The notes beneath the pieces were generated by a model. It was not told the DNA's origin and made no database searches. It saw only the letters and a program-made list of their open reading frames with translations. A stretch of DNA of 64,000 nucleotides from Peteryoungia aggregata LMG 23059 (GTDB taxonomy: Bacteria > Pseudomonadota > Alphaproteobacteria > Rhizobiales > Rhizobiaceae), in the NCBI RefSeq assembly GCF_030814435.1, contig NZ_JAUSUW010000007.1, forward strand, positions 1 to 64,000, read 5' to 3'. Shown here piece after piece: positions 1 through 8,424 of this stretch; position 1 is the stretch's first letter, and the number at the start of each line of letters is the position of its first letter. The position numbers and the translations under genes were made by a program.

Positions 1-171
1 CTCCCACGGGCTTAGTGTCCCAAAGAGGCTTCGGTCTCCCATCCGCCACCGCAAAAGGCATTACAGCCTCCAATGCGGATTTTGGGAAGTTACAAAGAGG
101 GACCCCGCCTCGTGCGCCGCTCAAAATCCATATGCAATTGCCCTGACATGGGGGGGAGAGCGGACTGCGGC
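1..171. other. Left edge without a recognisable gene
   Basis: I see no reading frame with convincing coding character, no hairpin with a T-run and no repeat here. It lies downstream of the minus-strand gene ending at 172, so it is probably 3' flanking sequence of that gene. Confidence 0.4.
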
Positions 172-411
172 TCAGGCCGCGTTCAGATCCGCCGTCTCGC
201 CGAAGCCGATGATCAGTTTGGGGCTCGACATGTCGCCGCTTTCCTCGTCGACCTGGACGGAATAGGCGGCGACGCCGATGTGGCGGGCGGACATGGCGGT
301 GGCGATCTTTTCGGCGGCGGCGGCACTCGAGGCCTGGCGCATTTCACCGGGGACGACATTGCCACGGTTCTTCTTGAAGGGGAGGACGATGAATTTTTCG
401 GAGAGAGACAT
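172..411 (-). CDS. Unknown 79-residue protein, candidate SOS gene
   Basis: A small soluble protein of 79 residues beginning MSLSEKFIVLPFKK, with no signal peptide and no membrane segment. I do not recognise a characterised family and assign no function. I chose the ATG at 411 because GGAG lies eight bases upstream; an in-frame start further upstream would run through the promoter. A perfect TTGACA lies 47-52 bases upstream (458-463), and a GTTC-N7-GTTC LexA-type box covers 429-443, overlapping the position of the -10 element. That layout suggests DNA-damage control. It stands alone on the minus strand, and its downstream neighbour lies outside the window. Confidence 0.7.
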   Translation of the reverse strand: MSLSEKFIVLPFKKNRGNVVPGEMRQASSAAAAEKIATAMSARHIGVAAYSVQVDEESGDMSSPKLIIGFGETADLNAA

Positions 412-428
412 GCTGAGAACTCCTGTTC

Positions 429-443
429 GTTCTCTTAATGTTC
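429..443 (-). promoter_or_regulatory. LexA-type SOS box upstream of the 79-residue protein gene
   Basis: The plus strand reads GTTC, seven bases (TCTTAAT), GTTC, which matches the direct-repeat LexA operator of alphaproteobacteria exactly. On the minus strand it sits 17 bases after a perfect TTGACA (458-463) and overlaps the predicted -10 hexamer CATTAA (435-440), 18 bases before the gene start. Chance hits of this 8-base motif are expected about twice in 64 kb, so the promoter position is what makes it credible. Confidence 0.55.
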
Positions 444-483
444 TCAAATGGTCGGGATGTCAATGAAAAGGTCGTGCCGGGGG

Positions 484-645
484 TCCCCCCCCCTCTGCCT
501 TGCCAGGCATCTCCCCCACAAGGGGGGAGACTGGCTGTGCCGCCGGCCTGTAGCTCACCCTTGAGAGCAGCATGCCAAGCGGCATACGCGGCGCTCCACT
601 CTCCCCCCTTGTGGGGGAGATGTCACGAAGTGACAGAGGGGGGTG
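484..645. repeat. Palindromic rhizobial intergenic repeat (RIME/MITE-like)
   Basis: Two arms of about 45 bases (484-532 and 600-645) are imperfect inverted copies. Each holds a CCCCCTCTG-type end and a nested CTCCCCCACAAGGGGGGAG palindrome, with about 65 bases between the arms. This matches the style of the palindromic intergenic elements common in rhizobial chromosomes. Only one copy is in the window. It carries no reading frame and lies between the 79-residue protein gene and the DUF2155 gene. Confidence 0.75.
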
Positions 646-739
646 TCCATCTGCGTTGGCATGTCCGTATCAACTGGATCGGGCTGCGACAGGCGCAGCA
701 CTTTTGGCCTTAAGCATTTGTTTTGCCGCATTGTCCGAC

Positions 740-761
740 GCCGAAGCGATCACGCTTCGGC
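740..761 (-). terminator. Hairpin downstream of the DUF2155 gene
   Basis: A perfect 9-bp stem (GCCGAAGCG with CGCTTCGGC, four-base loop) lies 12 bases after the stop of the minus-strand DUF2155 gene. No T-run follows directly, so it may be a weak or Rho-assisted terminator or a 3' stability element. Confidence 0.4.
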
Positions 762-772
762 TGGAAATGCTC

Positions 773-1525
773 TTAGAACAGACCGACGCTGCCGGGTGGC
801 GTCACCGGCGGGGGCGGCGGGGCCGGGTTGCCCTGCAGCAGAGGATCGCCGGAGGGCGGGAGATCGGAGGCAGCGCCGCCGATCACTTCGGTCGGAACCT
901 CGACGGGCGCATCCAGCGGCGGAAGGGCTGTCTGGTTGGGATCAATCGCCTCAGCGGTGCCCTGGGTGGGATCGATGACCGCTGCACCCGGCTCCAGCGA
1001 GGCTGCGGCAGGCGCGGGCGCCGGGGCGGCGGTGGCAGCCGCGTCGGCGGGTTTTTCAGGCTCGGGCGCGGGCTTGGCGACCGCTTCGACGCCGGGCGGC
1101 GGCGGAACTTCTGATTTGACCTTGCAGCCGGTCAGCCAGACGTCATAGATCGGGTGCTCGACGGCGTTCAACGCCGGGCTGTCGGCGAACATCCATCCGG
1201 AGAAGATGCGGCGGATCTTGCGGTCGAGGGTGATCTCGTCGACCTCGATGAAGGCGTCGATCTTCTGGGCTTCGGTCTCATCGCGCGAGTAGCAGACCTT
1301 GGGCGTCACCTGCAGGGCGCCGAACTGGACCGTTTCGTTGACATAGACGTCAAAGGTGGTGATGCGTCCGGTGATCTTGTCGATGCCGGCGAATTCGGCG
1401 ACCGGATTTTCGAGGCGGGCGGCATCGGCCCTGCCGGCAAGGCCAAGCATTGCCGCAGCGGCAAGCCCGACAACCGGAATGGCCCATGCCCATGCACTCA
1501 ACTTCATCGTCCCGCTCGCTTTCAT
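773..1525 (-). CDS. DUF2155 domain secreted protein
   Basis: A 250-residue exported protein. A signal peptide covers about residues 1-35 (hydrophobic stretch, then GRADAARLE). The DUF2155 domain spans about 40-140 and includes VCYSRDETEAQ and a conserved FSGWMFADSPALNAVEHP stretch. The C-terminal 110 residues are a low-complexity Pro/Ala tail, probably unstructured. In Rhizobiales I recall this gene lying next to the NDUFA12 homologue, as it does here, but its function is unknown. The first ATG follows AAGAGGATCG; a second ATG at 1507 would shorten the signal sequence by six residues and is also possible. Confidence 0.8.
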   Translation of the reverse strand: MKASGTMKLSAWAWAIPVVGLAAAAMLGLAGRADAARLENPVAEFAGIDKITGRITTFDVYVNETVQFGALQVTPKVCYSRDETEAQKIDAFIEVDEITLDRKIRRIFSGWMFADSPALNAVEHPIYDVWLTGCKVKSEVPPPPGVEAVAKPAPEPEKPADAAATAAPAPAPAAASLEPGAAVIDPTQGTAEAIDPNQTALPPLDAPVEVPTEVIGGAASDLPPSGDPLLQGNPAPPPPPVTPPGSVGLF

Positions 1526-1614
1526 CGATCCTCTTGCCCATATCGACCGGATGCCAGATACAAGAAGGGCCTCACGATAGAGGCCCTAATGCCGGATTAT
1601 GGCCAAAACGGGTA

Positions 1615-2013
1615 TCAGCTGCCCGGCGTCCAGGCATCGTAGTCGCCGGTGACGCGCGGACGCTCGCCTGTCGTCGAAATCGAACCCTGCGGGCGATAGG
1701 CGGCAGCCGTGCCAGTCTGGTTCGGGCGATGCCCCTTTTCCCATTCGCGCGGCTTGTAGTCTTCCTTCGACGGCGGCGTGTCGGTGCGGTAATGCATCCA
1801 GCCGTGCCAGCCGGAGGCGATCTTCGAGGCGTCGGCGTACCCGTTATAGATCACCCAGCGCTTCGGCTGGCCCCAGCTCGTCATCGGGCCTTCGTAATAG
1901 ACATTGCCGAACTCGTCTTCGCCGACGCGCTTGCCGTGCCGCCAGGTGAAGAAACGCGTGCCCATGGTCTGGCCGTTCCACCAGGTGAAGATCTGCAAAA
2001 GGAGCTGCTTCAT
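1615..2013 (-). CDS. NADH:ubiquinone oxidoreductase subunit NDUFA12 homologue
   Basis: A 132-residue homologue of the mitochondrial 17.2-kDa complex I accessory subunit (NDUFA12 family). The family signature GTRFFTWRHGKRVGEDEFGN and the following YYEGP, RRWV-like (KRWVIYNG) and GWHGWMHY stretches are all present. Alphaproteobacterial complex I carries this accessory subunit, and in mitochondria it sits near the membrane-arm junction of the peripheral arm. The ATG at 2013 is preceded by AAGGA; the in-frame extension upstream has no family similarity. The nuo operon lies about 45 kb away in this window, so the subunit is encoded separately from its complex. Confidence 0.9.
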   Translation of the reverse strand: MKQLLLQIFTWWNGQTMGTRFFTWRHGKRVGEDEFGNVYYEGPMTSWGQPKRWVIYNGYADASKIASGWHGWMHYRTDTPPSKEDYKPREWEKGHRPNQTGTAAAYRPQGSISTTGERPRVTGDYDAWTPGS

Positions 2014-2121
2014 CGTGTATCCTTGGGCAATTACCGCAGGCCGCAGGACGGCCTTGTCGAACCTGTCTCGCTTATGCCGCCTCACTCTCGCCTTGTCCAG
2101 TGATTCCCCGTCGCACCCCCG

Positions 2122-2589
2122 TCATTTCAGCTTGATCTTGAAGCCGATATGGGAAGGCGTGAAGCCGAGCCGTTCATAGAATCGGTGGGCGTCCTTGCGC
2201 GCGGCATTGGAGGTCAGCTGGACGAGGCGCATGCCGGTTTCGCGGGCGCGCTCCATGGCAAAGCCGATCATGGCCGCGCCGATGCCCCTGCCCCGCATGT
2301 CGGCCCGGGTCTGAACGGCCTCAATGATCAGGTTTGCGCTGCCGCGAGCCGTGAGGGTCGTCGTGATCATGGTCTGGAAGGTGCCGACGACCTCACCATC
2401 AAGCTCGGCCACATAAAGCGTCTCGTTCGGCGAGGCCGAGATCTGGGCAAAGGCAGAGCGGTATTCGGGCAGCGCTTGCGGATCGGTGGTATCGCCATGG
2501 CCGCCCAGCGGGTCGTCGGCGAAGAGCGCGATGATCGCTTCCAGATCATCTTCGGTGGCTTCCCGGATGGTCGCTTTTTCCTGTTGCAT
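2122..2589 (-). CDS. GNAT family N-acetyltransferase
   Basis: A 155-residue single-domain GNAT protein. The acetyl-CoA pyrophosphate loop is RGRGIGAAM at about 97-105, followed by the helix GFAMERARETGMRLVQLTSN and the C-terminal RFYERLGF motif. The length is normal for the family. The substrate cannot be told from sequence. It is monocistronic and divergent from the exported protein gene at 2647, and ATG at 2589 has AGGTGA just upstream. Confidence 0.88.
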   Translation of the reverse strand: MQQEKATIREATEDDLEAIIALFADDPLGGHGDTTDPQALPEYRSAFAQISASPNETLYVAELDGEVVGTFQTMITTTLTARGSANLIIEAVQTRADMRGRGIGAAMIGFAMERARETGMRLVQLTSNAARKDAHRFYERLGFTPSHIGFKIKLK

Positions 2590-2646
2590 GCATCACCTGT
2601 CCCTGCGTTAGTCTGGCCTTCCATAACGACCCCGGGGGACTACTTG

Positions 2647-3081
2647 ATGACAGCCGTGCTGCGACGTGTGACAATTCTGTGCGTAACTCTTTTCGCCCTC
2701 GGCGTTCAGGCCCAGGAGGGAGGGCGCAAGGCGATTGCCTATGTGCAGGCGCCGGAAATGAGCTCGGGGCTTTGCGTCGAGAAGGATACGGCGAGCGCGA
2801 TCGACTGTGCGATGAAGCAGTGCATCGAGGGCGGCGGGACGGCGGAGGCCTGCGAGGTGAATGCCACCTGTTCACCGGGCAACTGGAGCGTCGACATCTT
2901 CATGATGGCCGATGGCGGACCGCACTGGCACCAGTTCTCCTGCGGCTGGCAGAGCCGCGACCTGGCCTTGAAGGCCGCAGAACTTGCCTGCAGCAATGCC
3001 AAAGAGGATGGCCTTATCGAATGCACTCCCGTGCAGCTAATCGACGAGGACGGCAAGGTCACCGAGCCGCCCTTCAACTGA
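2647..3081 (+). CDS. Exported Cys-rich hypothetical protein
   Basis: A 144-residue protein with a clear signal peptide (MTAVLRRVTILCVTLFALG, cleavage predicted after VQA at about residue 22). The mature part has eight cysteines, including GLCVEK, IDCAMKQC and SCGW, consistent with a disulfide-bonded periplasmic domain. The spacing resembles small Cys-rich DUF4189-like periplasmic proteins, but I cannot assign a family firmly. The start is the ATG at 2647; longer in-frame versions lack a signal peptide. A bidirectional terminator follows directly. Confidence 0.8.
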   Translation: MTAVLRRVTILCVTLFALGVQAQEGGRKAIAYVQAPEMSSGLCVEKDTASAIDCAMKQCIEGGGTAEACEVNATCSPGNWSVDIFMMADGGPHWHQFSCGWQSRDLALKAAELACSNAKEDGLIECTPVQLIDEDGKVTEPPFN

Positions 3082-3100
3082 GCGAAAGGCACGGAACAAA

Positions 3101-3124
3101 AAAGCCGCTCACTTGAGCGGCTTT
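3101..3124. terminator. Bidirectional intrinsic terminator
   Basis: An 11-bp inverted repeat (AAAGCCGCTCA with TGAGCGGCTTT) is flanked by A-runs on the left and T-runs on the right, so it works in both directions. It ends the plus-strand gene at 3081. It also contains the last codons and stop of the minus-strand acetyltransferase (stop at 3109-3111), so coding and terminator sequence overlap. Confidence 0.85.
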
Positions 3125-3606
3125 TCCATGATCAGTGCTTCGATCCCGCTGTCGGGACCACCGCAATTCTTCGTCCGGTCGACTTCGACGAAATCATGCG
3201 CCTCGTAGAAGGCGATGGCGCCGGCATTCTGCGGCTCGACTTCCAACCGAAGGATCTCGGCATCGGGAAAGCAGGTCTCGATCTCGGCAAAGAGATCGCG
3301 GCCGATGCCCTGGCGCTGGTGGTCGGGATGGACATAGAGCTGGTGCAGGATCGCGGTCTTGGTCAGCTTTTCCGACATGGCCGCAAAGGCCATGCCGCCG
3401 ATCCGCTTGCCGTCGTCGGCGACGAGGTATTCGCCGCCCTTGACCTGGATGCGTCGCTTGATCTCGGCTGGCGAATGCCAGGCCGAAACCAGCTCGGCAA
3501 CCTTGGCCGGCCCGTAGAACCGGTCATAGGTCGCGTGGAAACTCTGCGTCAGCAGGGCGCGGAGCGGTTCGACATCCCGGTCGGTGGCCGTGCGGACGAA
3601 GAACAC
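3109..3606 (-). CDS. GNAT family N-acetyltransferase downstream of gatB
   Basis: A 165-residue acetyltransferase. The acetyl-CoA loop QRQGIGRDLF lies at about 98-107 after the beta strand LHQLYVHPDH, with AIAFYEAHDF near 131-140. The substrate is unknown. It begins four bases after the gatB stop, so it is co-transcribed with gatB, and its own stop codon lies inside the stem of the terminator at 3101-3124. Confidence 0.88.
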   Translation of the reverse strand: MFFVRTATDRDVEPLRALLTQSFHATYDRFYGPAKVAELVSAWHSPAEIKRRIQVKGGEYLVADDGKRIGGMAFAAMSEKLTKTAILHQLYVHPDHQRQGIGRDLFAEIETCFPDAEILRLEVEPQNAGAIAFYEAHDFVEVDRTKNCGGPDSGIEALIMEKPLK

Positions 3607-3610
3607 CGCC

Positions 3611-5116
3611 TTATTCCTCGGGCAGACCGAGCTTGGCCTTGACCAGCGCCTGGACCGCCTGCGGGTTGGCCTTGCCGCCGGTTGCCTTCATCACCTGGCC
3701 GACGAACCAGCCGGCAAGCGTCGGCTTGGCCAGCACCTTGGCCACCTGGTCGGGGTTTGCGGCGATGATCTCGTCGACGGCCTTTTCGATGGCGCCGGTG
3801 TCGGTCACTTGGCGCATGCCGCGGCTCTCGACGATCTCTGCCGGGTCACCGCCTTCGTTCCAGACGATCTCGAAGAGGTCCTTGGCGATCTTGCCGGAGA
3901 TGGTCTCGGCCTTGATCAGGTCGATGATGCCGCCGAGCTGGGCGGGAGAAACGGGCGTCTCCTCAATGCTCTTGCCAGCCTTGTTCAGGGCGCCCAGGAG
4001 GTCGTTGATGACCCAGTTGGCAGCCGTCTTGCCGTCGCGGCCCTCAGCCACGGCTTCGAAATAGTCGGCAATCGCCTTTTCCGAGACGAGCACGGAAGCG
4101 TCGTAGACGGAGAGGCCGAGTTCCGACACAAACCGCGCCTTCTTGTCGTCGGGCAGCTCCGGCAGATCCTTCTTCAGCGCCTCGATAAAGGCATCGTCGA
4201 ATTCGAGCGGCAGAAGGTCCGGATCGGGGAAATAGCGATAGTCATGCGCATCTTCCTTGGAGCGCATGGAGCGCGTCTCGCCCTTGCCTGGATCGAAGAG
4301 GCGGGTTTCCTGGTCGATCGAGCCGCCATCCTCGAGGATCGCGATCTGGCGACGGGCTTCGTATTCGATGGCCTGGCCGATGAAGCGGATCGAGTTGACG
4401 TTCTTGATTTCGCAGCGCGTGCCGAATTCGCCGCCCGGCTTGCGCACGGAGACGTTGACGTCGGCGCGCATCGAGCCCTCGTCCATGTTGCCGTCGCAGG
4501 TGCCGAGATAACGGACGATCGAGCGCAGCTTGGTCATATAGGCCTTGGCTTCGTCCGACGAGCGCATGTCGGGCTTCGACACGATTTCCATCAGGGCGAC
4601 GCCGGAGCGGTTCAGGTCGACATAGGACATGGTCGGATGCTGGTCGTGCATCGACTTGCCGGCATCCTGTTCCAGGTGCAGGCGTTCGATGCCGATTTCG
4701 ATGTCCTCGAAATTGCCCTGACGGTCGGGGCCGAGCGAGATGATGATCTTGCCCTCGCCGACGATCGGATCCTTGAACTGCGAGATCTGGTAGCCCTGCG
4801 GCAGGTCCGGATAGAAATAGTTCTTGCGGTCGAAGATCGAGCGCTTGTTGATCTGCGCCTTCAGGCCAAGACCGGTGCGCACGGCCTGGGCCACGCATTC
4901 CTCGTTGATGACGGGCAACATGCCGGGCATGGCGGCATCGACGAGCGAGACATTGGAATTGGGTGCATTGCCGAAGACGGTGGAGGCTCCGGAGAACAGC
5001 TTGGACTTCGACAGAACCTGCGCATGGACTTCCATGCCGATGACGATTTCCCAATCGCCGGTGGCGCCGGGGATGAAGCGTTTCGGATCGGGTGTGCGGG
5101 TGTCTACCAGGGTCAT
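3611..5116 (-). CDS. gatB: Asp-tRNA(Asn)/Glu-tRNA(Gln) amidotransferase subunit B
   Basis: A 501-residue GatB. It binds the misacylated tRNA and, in its kinase-like domain, activates Glu-tRNA(Gln) or Asp-tRNA(Asn) for amidation by ammonia from GatA. The GatB signature is visible near the N-terminus ([12 protein letters not shown] at 22-33), as are [16 protein letters not shown] and [12 protein letters not shown]. The YqeY-like C-terminal domain ends in [12 protein letters not shown] chose the ATG at 5116 ([11 protein letters not shown], with GGAAGAG upstream) over an in-frame TTG 21 bases upstream. gatA and gatC lie about 5 kb away on the same strand, separated by the glycosyltransferase operon and the toxin patch. 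Confidence 0.97.
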   Translation of the reverse strand: MTLVDTRTPDPKRFIPGATGDWEIVIGMEVHAQVLSKSKLFSGASTVFGNAPNSNVSLVDAAMPGMLPVINEECVAQAVRTGLGLKAQINKRSIFDRKNYFYPDLPQGYQISQFKDPIVGEGKIIISLGPDRQGNFEDIEIGIERLHLEQDAGKSMHDQHPTMSYVDLNRSGVALMEIVSKPDMRSSDEAKAYMTKLRSIVRYLGTCDGNMDEGSMRADVNVSVRKPGGEFGTRCEIKNVNSIRFIGQAIEYEARRQIAILEDGGSIDQETRLFDPGKGETRSMRSKEDAHDYRYFPDPDLLPLEFDDAFIEALKKDLPELPDDKKARFVSELGLSVYDASVLVSEKAIADYFEAVAEGRDGKTAANWVINDLLGALNKAGKSIEETPVSPAQLGGIIDLIKAETISGKIAKDLFEIVWNEGGDPAEIVESRGMRQVTDTGAIEKAVDEIIAANPDQVAKVLAKPTLAGWFVGQVMKATGGKANPQAVQALVKAKLGLPEE

Positions 5117-5336
5117 CGGATGCTCTTCCGTGGGCAATGTTTTTCGTCCTTCCGGTTAGAGCAATTGCCTTTGAGGTGCAAGACTTGCCGGAACCTCCGC
5201 GCGCCCCGCAGACCGTTCATGCACCTGTCACACTGCGGCTGTAGGCGATCCTTGCAACCTCTCCTCACGATGCATGGCCGATGGTTCCCCTTGCACAGAC
5301 GACGGAGCGGAACTGAGGGCCTGCCGGGGGTTTCGC

Positions 5337-6083
5337 ATGCAATCGACTGCACAGCCGCAATTCTCGATCGTCGTTCCGATGAAGAACGAAGCGGAAAATG
5401 TCGCGCTCCTCGTGGCGGAAATCGCCACAGCCTGCGAGGGATACCACTTCGAAGCGATCTTCGTCGATGACGGTTCGAGCGATCAGACGCTTTCCCGACT
5501 GCAAGACGCGTCCCGGATGATGCCCTGGGTGCGCGTCCTTCACCACACCGCCTCGGGCGGGCAGTCGGCGGCGATTCATTCGGGTGTCATTGCCGCGCGT
5601 GCGCCCGTCATCTGCACTCTGGACGGCGACGGCCAAAATCCGCCTGCGGAGATCCCGAGGCTCGCAGCCCCGTTGCTTTCGGAGAACACTTCCCCCTCGC
5701 TCGGCCTCGTCGCCGGCCAAAGGGTCAGGCGACGGGACACATTTTCGAAACGGATGGCGTCGACAACGGCCAATGCCATCCGCCGTAGCCTGTTGAAGGA
5801 CGGCACTCGCGACACCGGTTGCGGGCTCAAGGCCTTTCGGCGCGACGCCTTTCTCGGCCTGCCGTTCTTCAACCACATGCATCGCTACCTGCCGGCGTTG
5901 TTTGCCGCCCATGGCTGGGAGGTGACCCATGTCGGGGTCGAGCACCGGCAACGGCACGCCGGCTCGTCCAATTACAACAACCTGCAGCGCGGGCTGGTCG
6001 GCATGCACGACCTGATCGGTGTCGCATGGCTGATCCGGCGCCGCAAGCGCGTGAAACCGCAGGAAATTGGGACAAGCCCATGA
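5337..6083 (+). CDS. GT2 glycosyltransferase, polyprenyl-phosphate sugar synthase type
   Basis: A 248-residue family 2 glycosyltransferase. It has the N-terminal FSIVVPMKNEAENV strand, the nucleotide-binding VDDGSSD, and the catalytic DGDGQNPP (DXD-type) motif near residue 100. It resembles dolichyl/undecaprenyl-phosphate sugar synthases such as ArnC or DPM1 but lacks C-terminal membrane helices. The ATG at 5337 has GGGGG seven bases upstream. It overlaps the next gene by four bases (ATGA). With its neighbours it forms a lipid-linked sugar pathway: this enzyme would load the sugar on the polyprenyl carrier and the GT39-like protein would transfer it. In rhizobia such sets serve lipopolysaccharide modification, but the sugar cannot be read from sequence. 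Confidence 0.9.
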   Translation: MQSTAQPQFSIVVPMKNEAENVALLVAEIATACEGYHFEAIFVDDGSSDQTLSRLQDASRMMPWVRVLHHTASGGQSAAIHSGVIAARAPVICTLDGDGQNPPAEIPRLAAPLLSENTSPSLGLVAGQRVRRRDTFSKRMASTTANAIRRSLLKDGTRDTGCGLKAFRRDAFLGLPFFNHMHRYLPALFAAHGWEVTHVGVEHRQRHAGSSNYNNLQRGLVGMHDLIGVAWLIRRRKRVKPQEIGTSP

Positions 6084-6403
6084 ATGACCTCCTCGCCTAT
6101 TTCAAGATCGAGTCGATGACCGACCTTCTCTGGCTCGGCCTCGGCCTCGTCGCGCAGCTGATGTTCTCCCTGCGCTTCATCATCCAGTGGTTCGTGTCCG
6201 AGAAAGAGAAGCGGTCGGTCATTCCCACGGCGTTCTGGTGGTTTTCATTGGTCGGCGGCACCCTGCTGCTGACCTATGGCATCCATCGCGGCGAACCCGT
6301 GATCATTCTCGGCCAGGCGCTGGGCATCGTGGTCTATGCCCGCAACCTGATGCTGCTGCATCAGGGCCGCCGCACCGATCTGCCTGTCCAGGCGGAAGGC
6401 TGA
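6080..6403 (+). CDS. LAB_N domain membrane protein (lipid A biosynthesis N-terminal type)
   Basis: A 107-residue protein with three predicted membrane segments. It carries the LAB_N signature: FSLRFIIQWFVSEKEKRSVI, PTAFWWFSLVGG and GQALGIVVYARN. In other bacteria this domain is fused to LpxB or stands alone beside glycosyltransferases. Its ATG overlaps the stop of the GT2 gene (ATGA), and the GT39-like gene follows after six bases, so the three genes form one operon. A role in handling the lipid-linked sugar, for example flipping, is inference. Confidence 0.88.
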   Translation: MNDLLAYFKIESMTDLLWLGLGLVAQLMFSLRFIIQWFVSEKEKRSVIPTAFWWFSLVGGTLLLTYGIHRGEPVIILGQALGIVVYARNLMLLHQGRRTDLPVQAEG

Positions 6404-6409
6404 CGGCCG

Positions 6410-7843
6410 ATGAGCCTGTCCAGGGAGCAGAGCCTCGCCATCATCGTCGGCATCACGCTCTATCGCCTGGTGATGCTGCATTTCGACCAGACAGATCTCT
6501 TCGTCGACGAGGCGCAGTATTGGCACTGGTCGCAGAATCTCGATTTCGGCTACTATTCCAAACCGCCGATGATCGCCTGGGTCATCCATCTGGGCACCCT
6601 GATCGGCGGCTCCTCCGATATCTTCTGGATTCGGGTGGCGAGCCCCCTGCTGCACATGGCAACCGCGCTGATCCTGATACCAGCCACTGCGCGGCTCACC
6701 GGTTCCCGCGAGGCTGCCCATTGGGTCGGCGCAAGCTATGCGACGCTGCCGGCGGTGGCTCTGTCGTCCGTCTTCATGTCGACCGATACCGTCCTCTTCC
6801 CCTTCCTGGCTCTGACGCTGCTCGCCTATTCGCACCTGATCGAGCGCAAATCGTTCGGCTTCGCGGTGCTGATGGGGTTTGCAGTCGGATGCGGCACGCT
6901 GTCGAAATATGCGATGCTCTATTTCGTCGGGACAGCGACACTTTCGGCGATCTTTGTTCCCCGGGCGCGGCTTGCGATCCGAGACGCCGTCATTGCGGCC
7001 GTCACGGCACTCATCGTGATAGCCCCGAACATCTGGTGGAACGCGACGCATGGGGCGGCCACCCTCAAACACACGTCCGAGAACGCCAATTGGGATGGAT
7101 TGAAGCTCAATATCGGCAAGGCGCTCGAATTCTTCGCAAGCCAATTCGCCGTTGTCGGGCCGGTGCTGTTCGCCGCGATGATCCTGGTCTTTGTCAGGCT
7201 CCTTCAACGGCGAGCATCTGTGACGGAACGGCACCTGTTCCTGCTTTCCTGGCCCATCGTGCTGGCGATCGTATTCCAGGCCCTGATGTCACGCGCCTAT
7301 GCCAACTGGGCTGCGACGGCCTATGCGGCGGGCATCATGCTCGCCGTCGTCCATCTGCTGGCCCACTCGCCGCGCGCGCTGAAGGCTTCCCTGATCATCA
7401 ATGGTGCGGCTTCGCTGGTGTTTGCCGTGCTCACGGTCTTTCCGCAGCAGATCCTGTTGCCGAATGGCAAGCCCGTTCTGGCGCGCTATCTCGGGCGCGC
7501 GCATCTCAGCCGGGAGATCGCCGCGACCGCTGCGTCCGCAGGCATGACGGTGATCGTCGCGGAAAACCGCGATATCCTTGCGGATCTCTTCCACACGCTG
7601 CGCGACGACGGCGTCACCATCCTCGCCAGAACACAGGGCGGTTCACCACGGAATTACTACGAGCAGACGTTTCCCCTGACGGCAGCCCTTGCCGACCAGC
7701 GGGTGCTCTACGTCACGAGCCGCGAGCCCGCCTGTCCGGATAGCGACGTTGCGCTCGTGGCGGATCTCTCCCCCCTTGAGGGATATCTCGCCGGTCGCCC
7801 GCTCATGGCCTATGCGGTCCAAGGTCGCTGTCTGCTTCCTTGA
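6410..7843 (+). CDS. GT39/ArnT-like membrane glycosyltransferase
   Basis: A 477-residue integral membrane glycosyltransferase of the ArnT/PMT type with roughly ten or more membrane segments. The acidic catalytic motif lies in the first periplasmic loop (FVDEAQYWHWSQ, Asp-Glu at residues 32-33), followed by GYYSKPPMIAW, both typical of the family. It would transfer a sugar from a polyprenyl phosphate to a lipid or surface glycan on the periplasmic side. It is the last gene of the GT2-LAB_N-GT39 operon, and only three bases separate it from the convergent acetyltransferase gene. Confidence 0.88.
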   Translation: MSLSREQSLAIIVGITLYRLVMLHFDQTDLFVDEAQYWHWSQNLDFGYYSKPPMIAWVIHLGTLIGGSSDIFWIRVASPLLHMATALILIPATARLTGSREAAHWVGASYATLPAVALSSVFMSTDTVLFPFLALTLLAYSHLIERKSFGFAVLMGFAVGCGTLSKYAMLYFVGTATLSAIFVPRARLAIRDAVIAAVTALIVIAPNIWWNATHGAATLKHTSENANWDGLKLNIGKALEFFASQFAVVGPVLFAAMILVFVRLLQRRASVTERHLFLLSWPIVLAIVFQALMSRAYANWAATAYAAGIMLAVVHLLAHSPRALKASLIINGAASLVFAVLTVFPQQILLPNGKPVLARYLGRAHLSREIAATAASAGMTVIVAENRDILADLFHTLRDDGVTILARTQGGSPRNYYEQTFPLTAALADQRVLYVTSREPACPDSDVALVADLSPLEGYLAGRPLMAYAVQGRCLLP

Positions 7844-7846
7844 ATG

Positions 7847-8353
7847 TCAGTGGGGACTGTAGGTGTCGTCTTCCTGCTGTATGAGGATCTTGTGCATGCC
7901 GACCGTCTCCACGTCGAGGTCGATTTTCGGATTGTAGACGATAGACAGCCATTGAATGGAAAACCCGCGCGCCCGGAAGAAGTCGACGGCCTGCTGGTTG
8001 CGCGCATGGGTCTCCAGGCGCGCCTCCTCAAAGCCGGCCTTGCGGATATCCTCTTCAAGCGAGGCAAGAAGCAGGGTTCCGTAACCCTTCCGCTCATGAT
8101 CGGGATCGATCCAGAAATCGGTGATCGTTTCGTCGAAGTCTTCTCGCGCCGCCCAGCCAACGGGCACACCCGACTTCTCGATGACGAGGATATGAAGCCA
8201 ACCGGAGCGGGTGAAATTGGCAAAGGCCGAGCGGGCATTGATGACCATGGCATCCGTCTCGCCGACATGGGTCATGGCCTTGCGCCATGCACGCATGCCG
8301 ATCTCCGTCAGGAGTTCGGCGTCTTCCTGTAGCGCCTTGCGGATCGTGACCAT
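7847..8353 (-). CDS. GNAT family N-acetyltransferase flanking the toxin patch (left)
   Basis: A 168-residue acetyltransferase with DFWIDPDHERKGYGTLLL (acetyl-CoA loop) and ETHARNQQAVDFFRARGFSI. It is visibly paralogous to the GNAT at 9449-9934: both share W near the N-terminus, the [DE]THA.N..A motif and a GFSI ending. I chose the ATG at 8353, preceded by GAGGTGAGG; a GTG at 8359 is an alternative. In E. coli the TopAI toxin is paired with a GNAT protein (YjhQ). This gene is divergent from the TopAI-like gene at 8626, so a partnership is possible but unproven. Confidence 0.85.
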   Translation of the reverse strand: MVTIRKALQEDAELLTEIGMRAWRKAMTHVGETDAMVINARSAFANFTRSGWLHILVIEKSGVPVGWAAREDFDETITDFWIDPDHERKGYGTLLLASLEEDIRKAGFEEARLETHARNQQAVDFFRARGFSIQWLSIVYNPKIDLDVETVGMHKILIQQEDDTYSPH

Positions 8354-8424
8354 CCTCACCTCTTCGTTGCAGACAGTAAAACACCGGCGATGATTCTTGA
8401 CCAGAGCGCACCGATGAGGGTGCG

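Noticed and set aside
3584-5470. A 628-codon plus-strand ORF opposite gatB
   Set aside because: An antisense shadow of gatB with repetitive Asp/Gly/Leu composition and no recognisable domain.
6187-7743. A 518-codon frame overlapping the GT39-like gene
   Set aside because: An out-of-frame shadow with Arg/Pro/His-rich composition; the membrane protein frame is clearly the gene.
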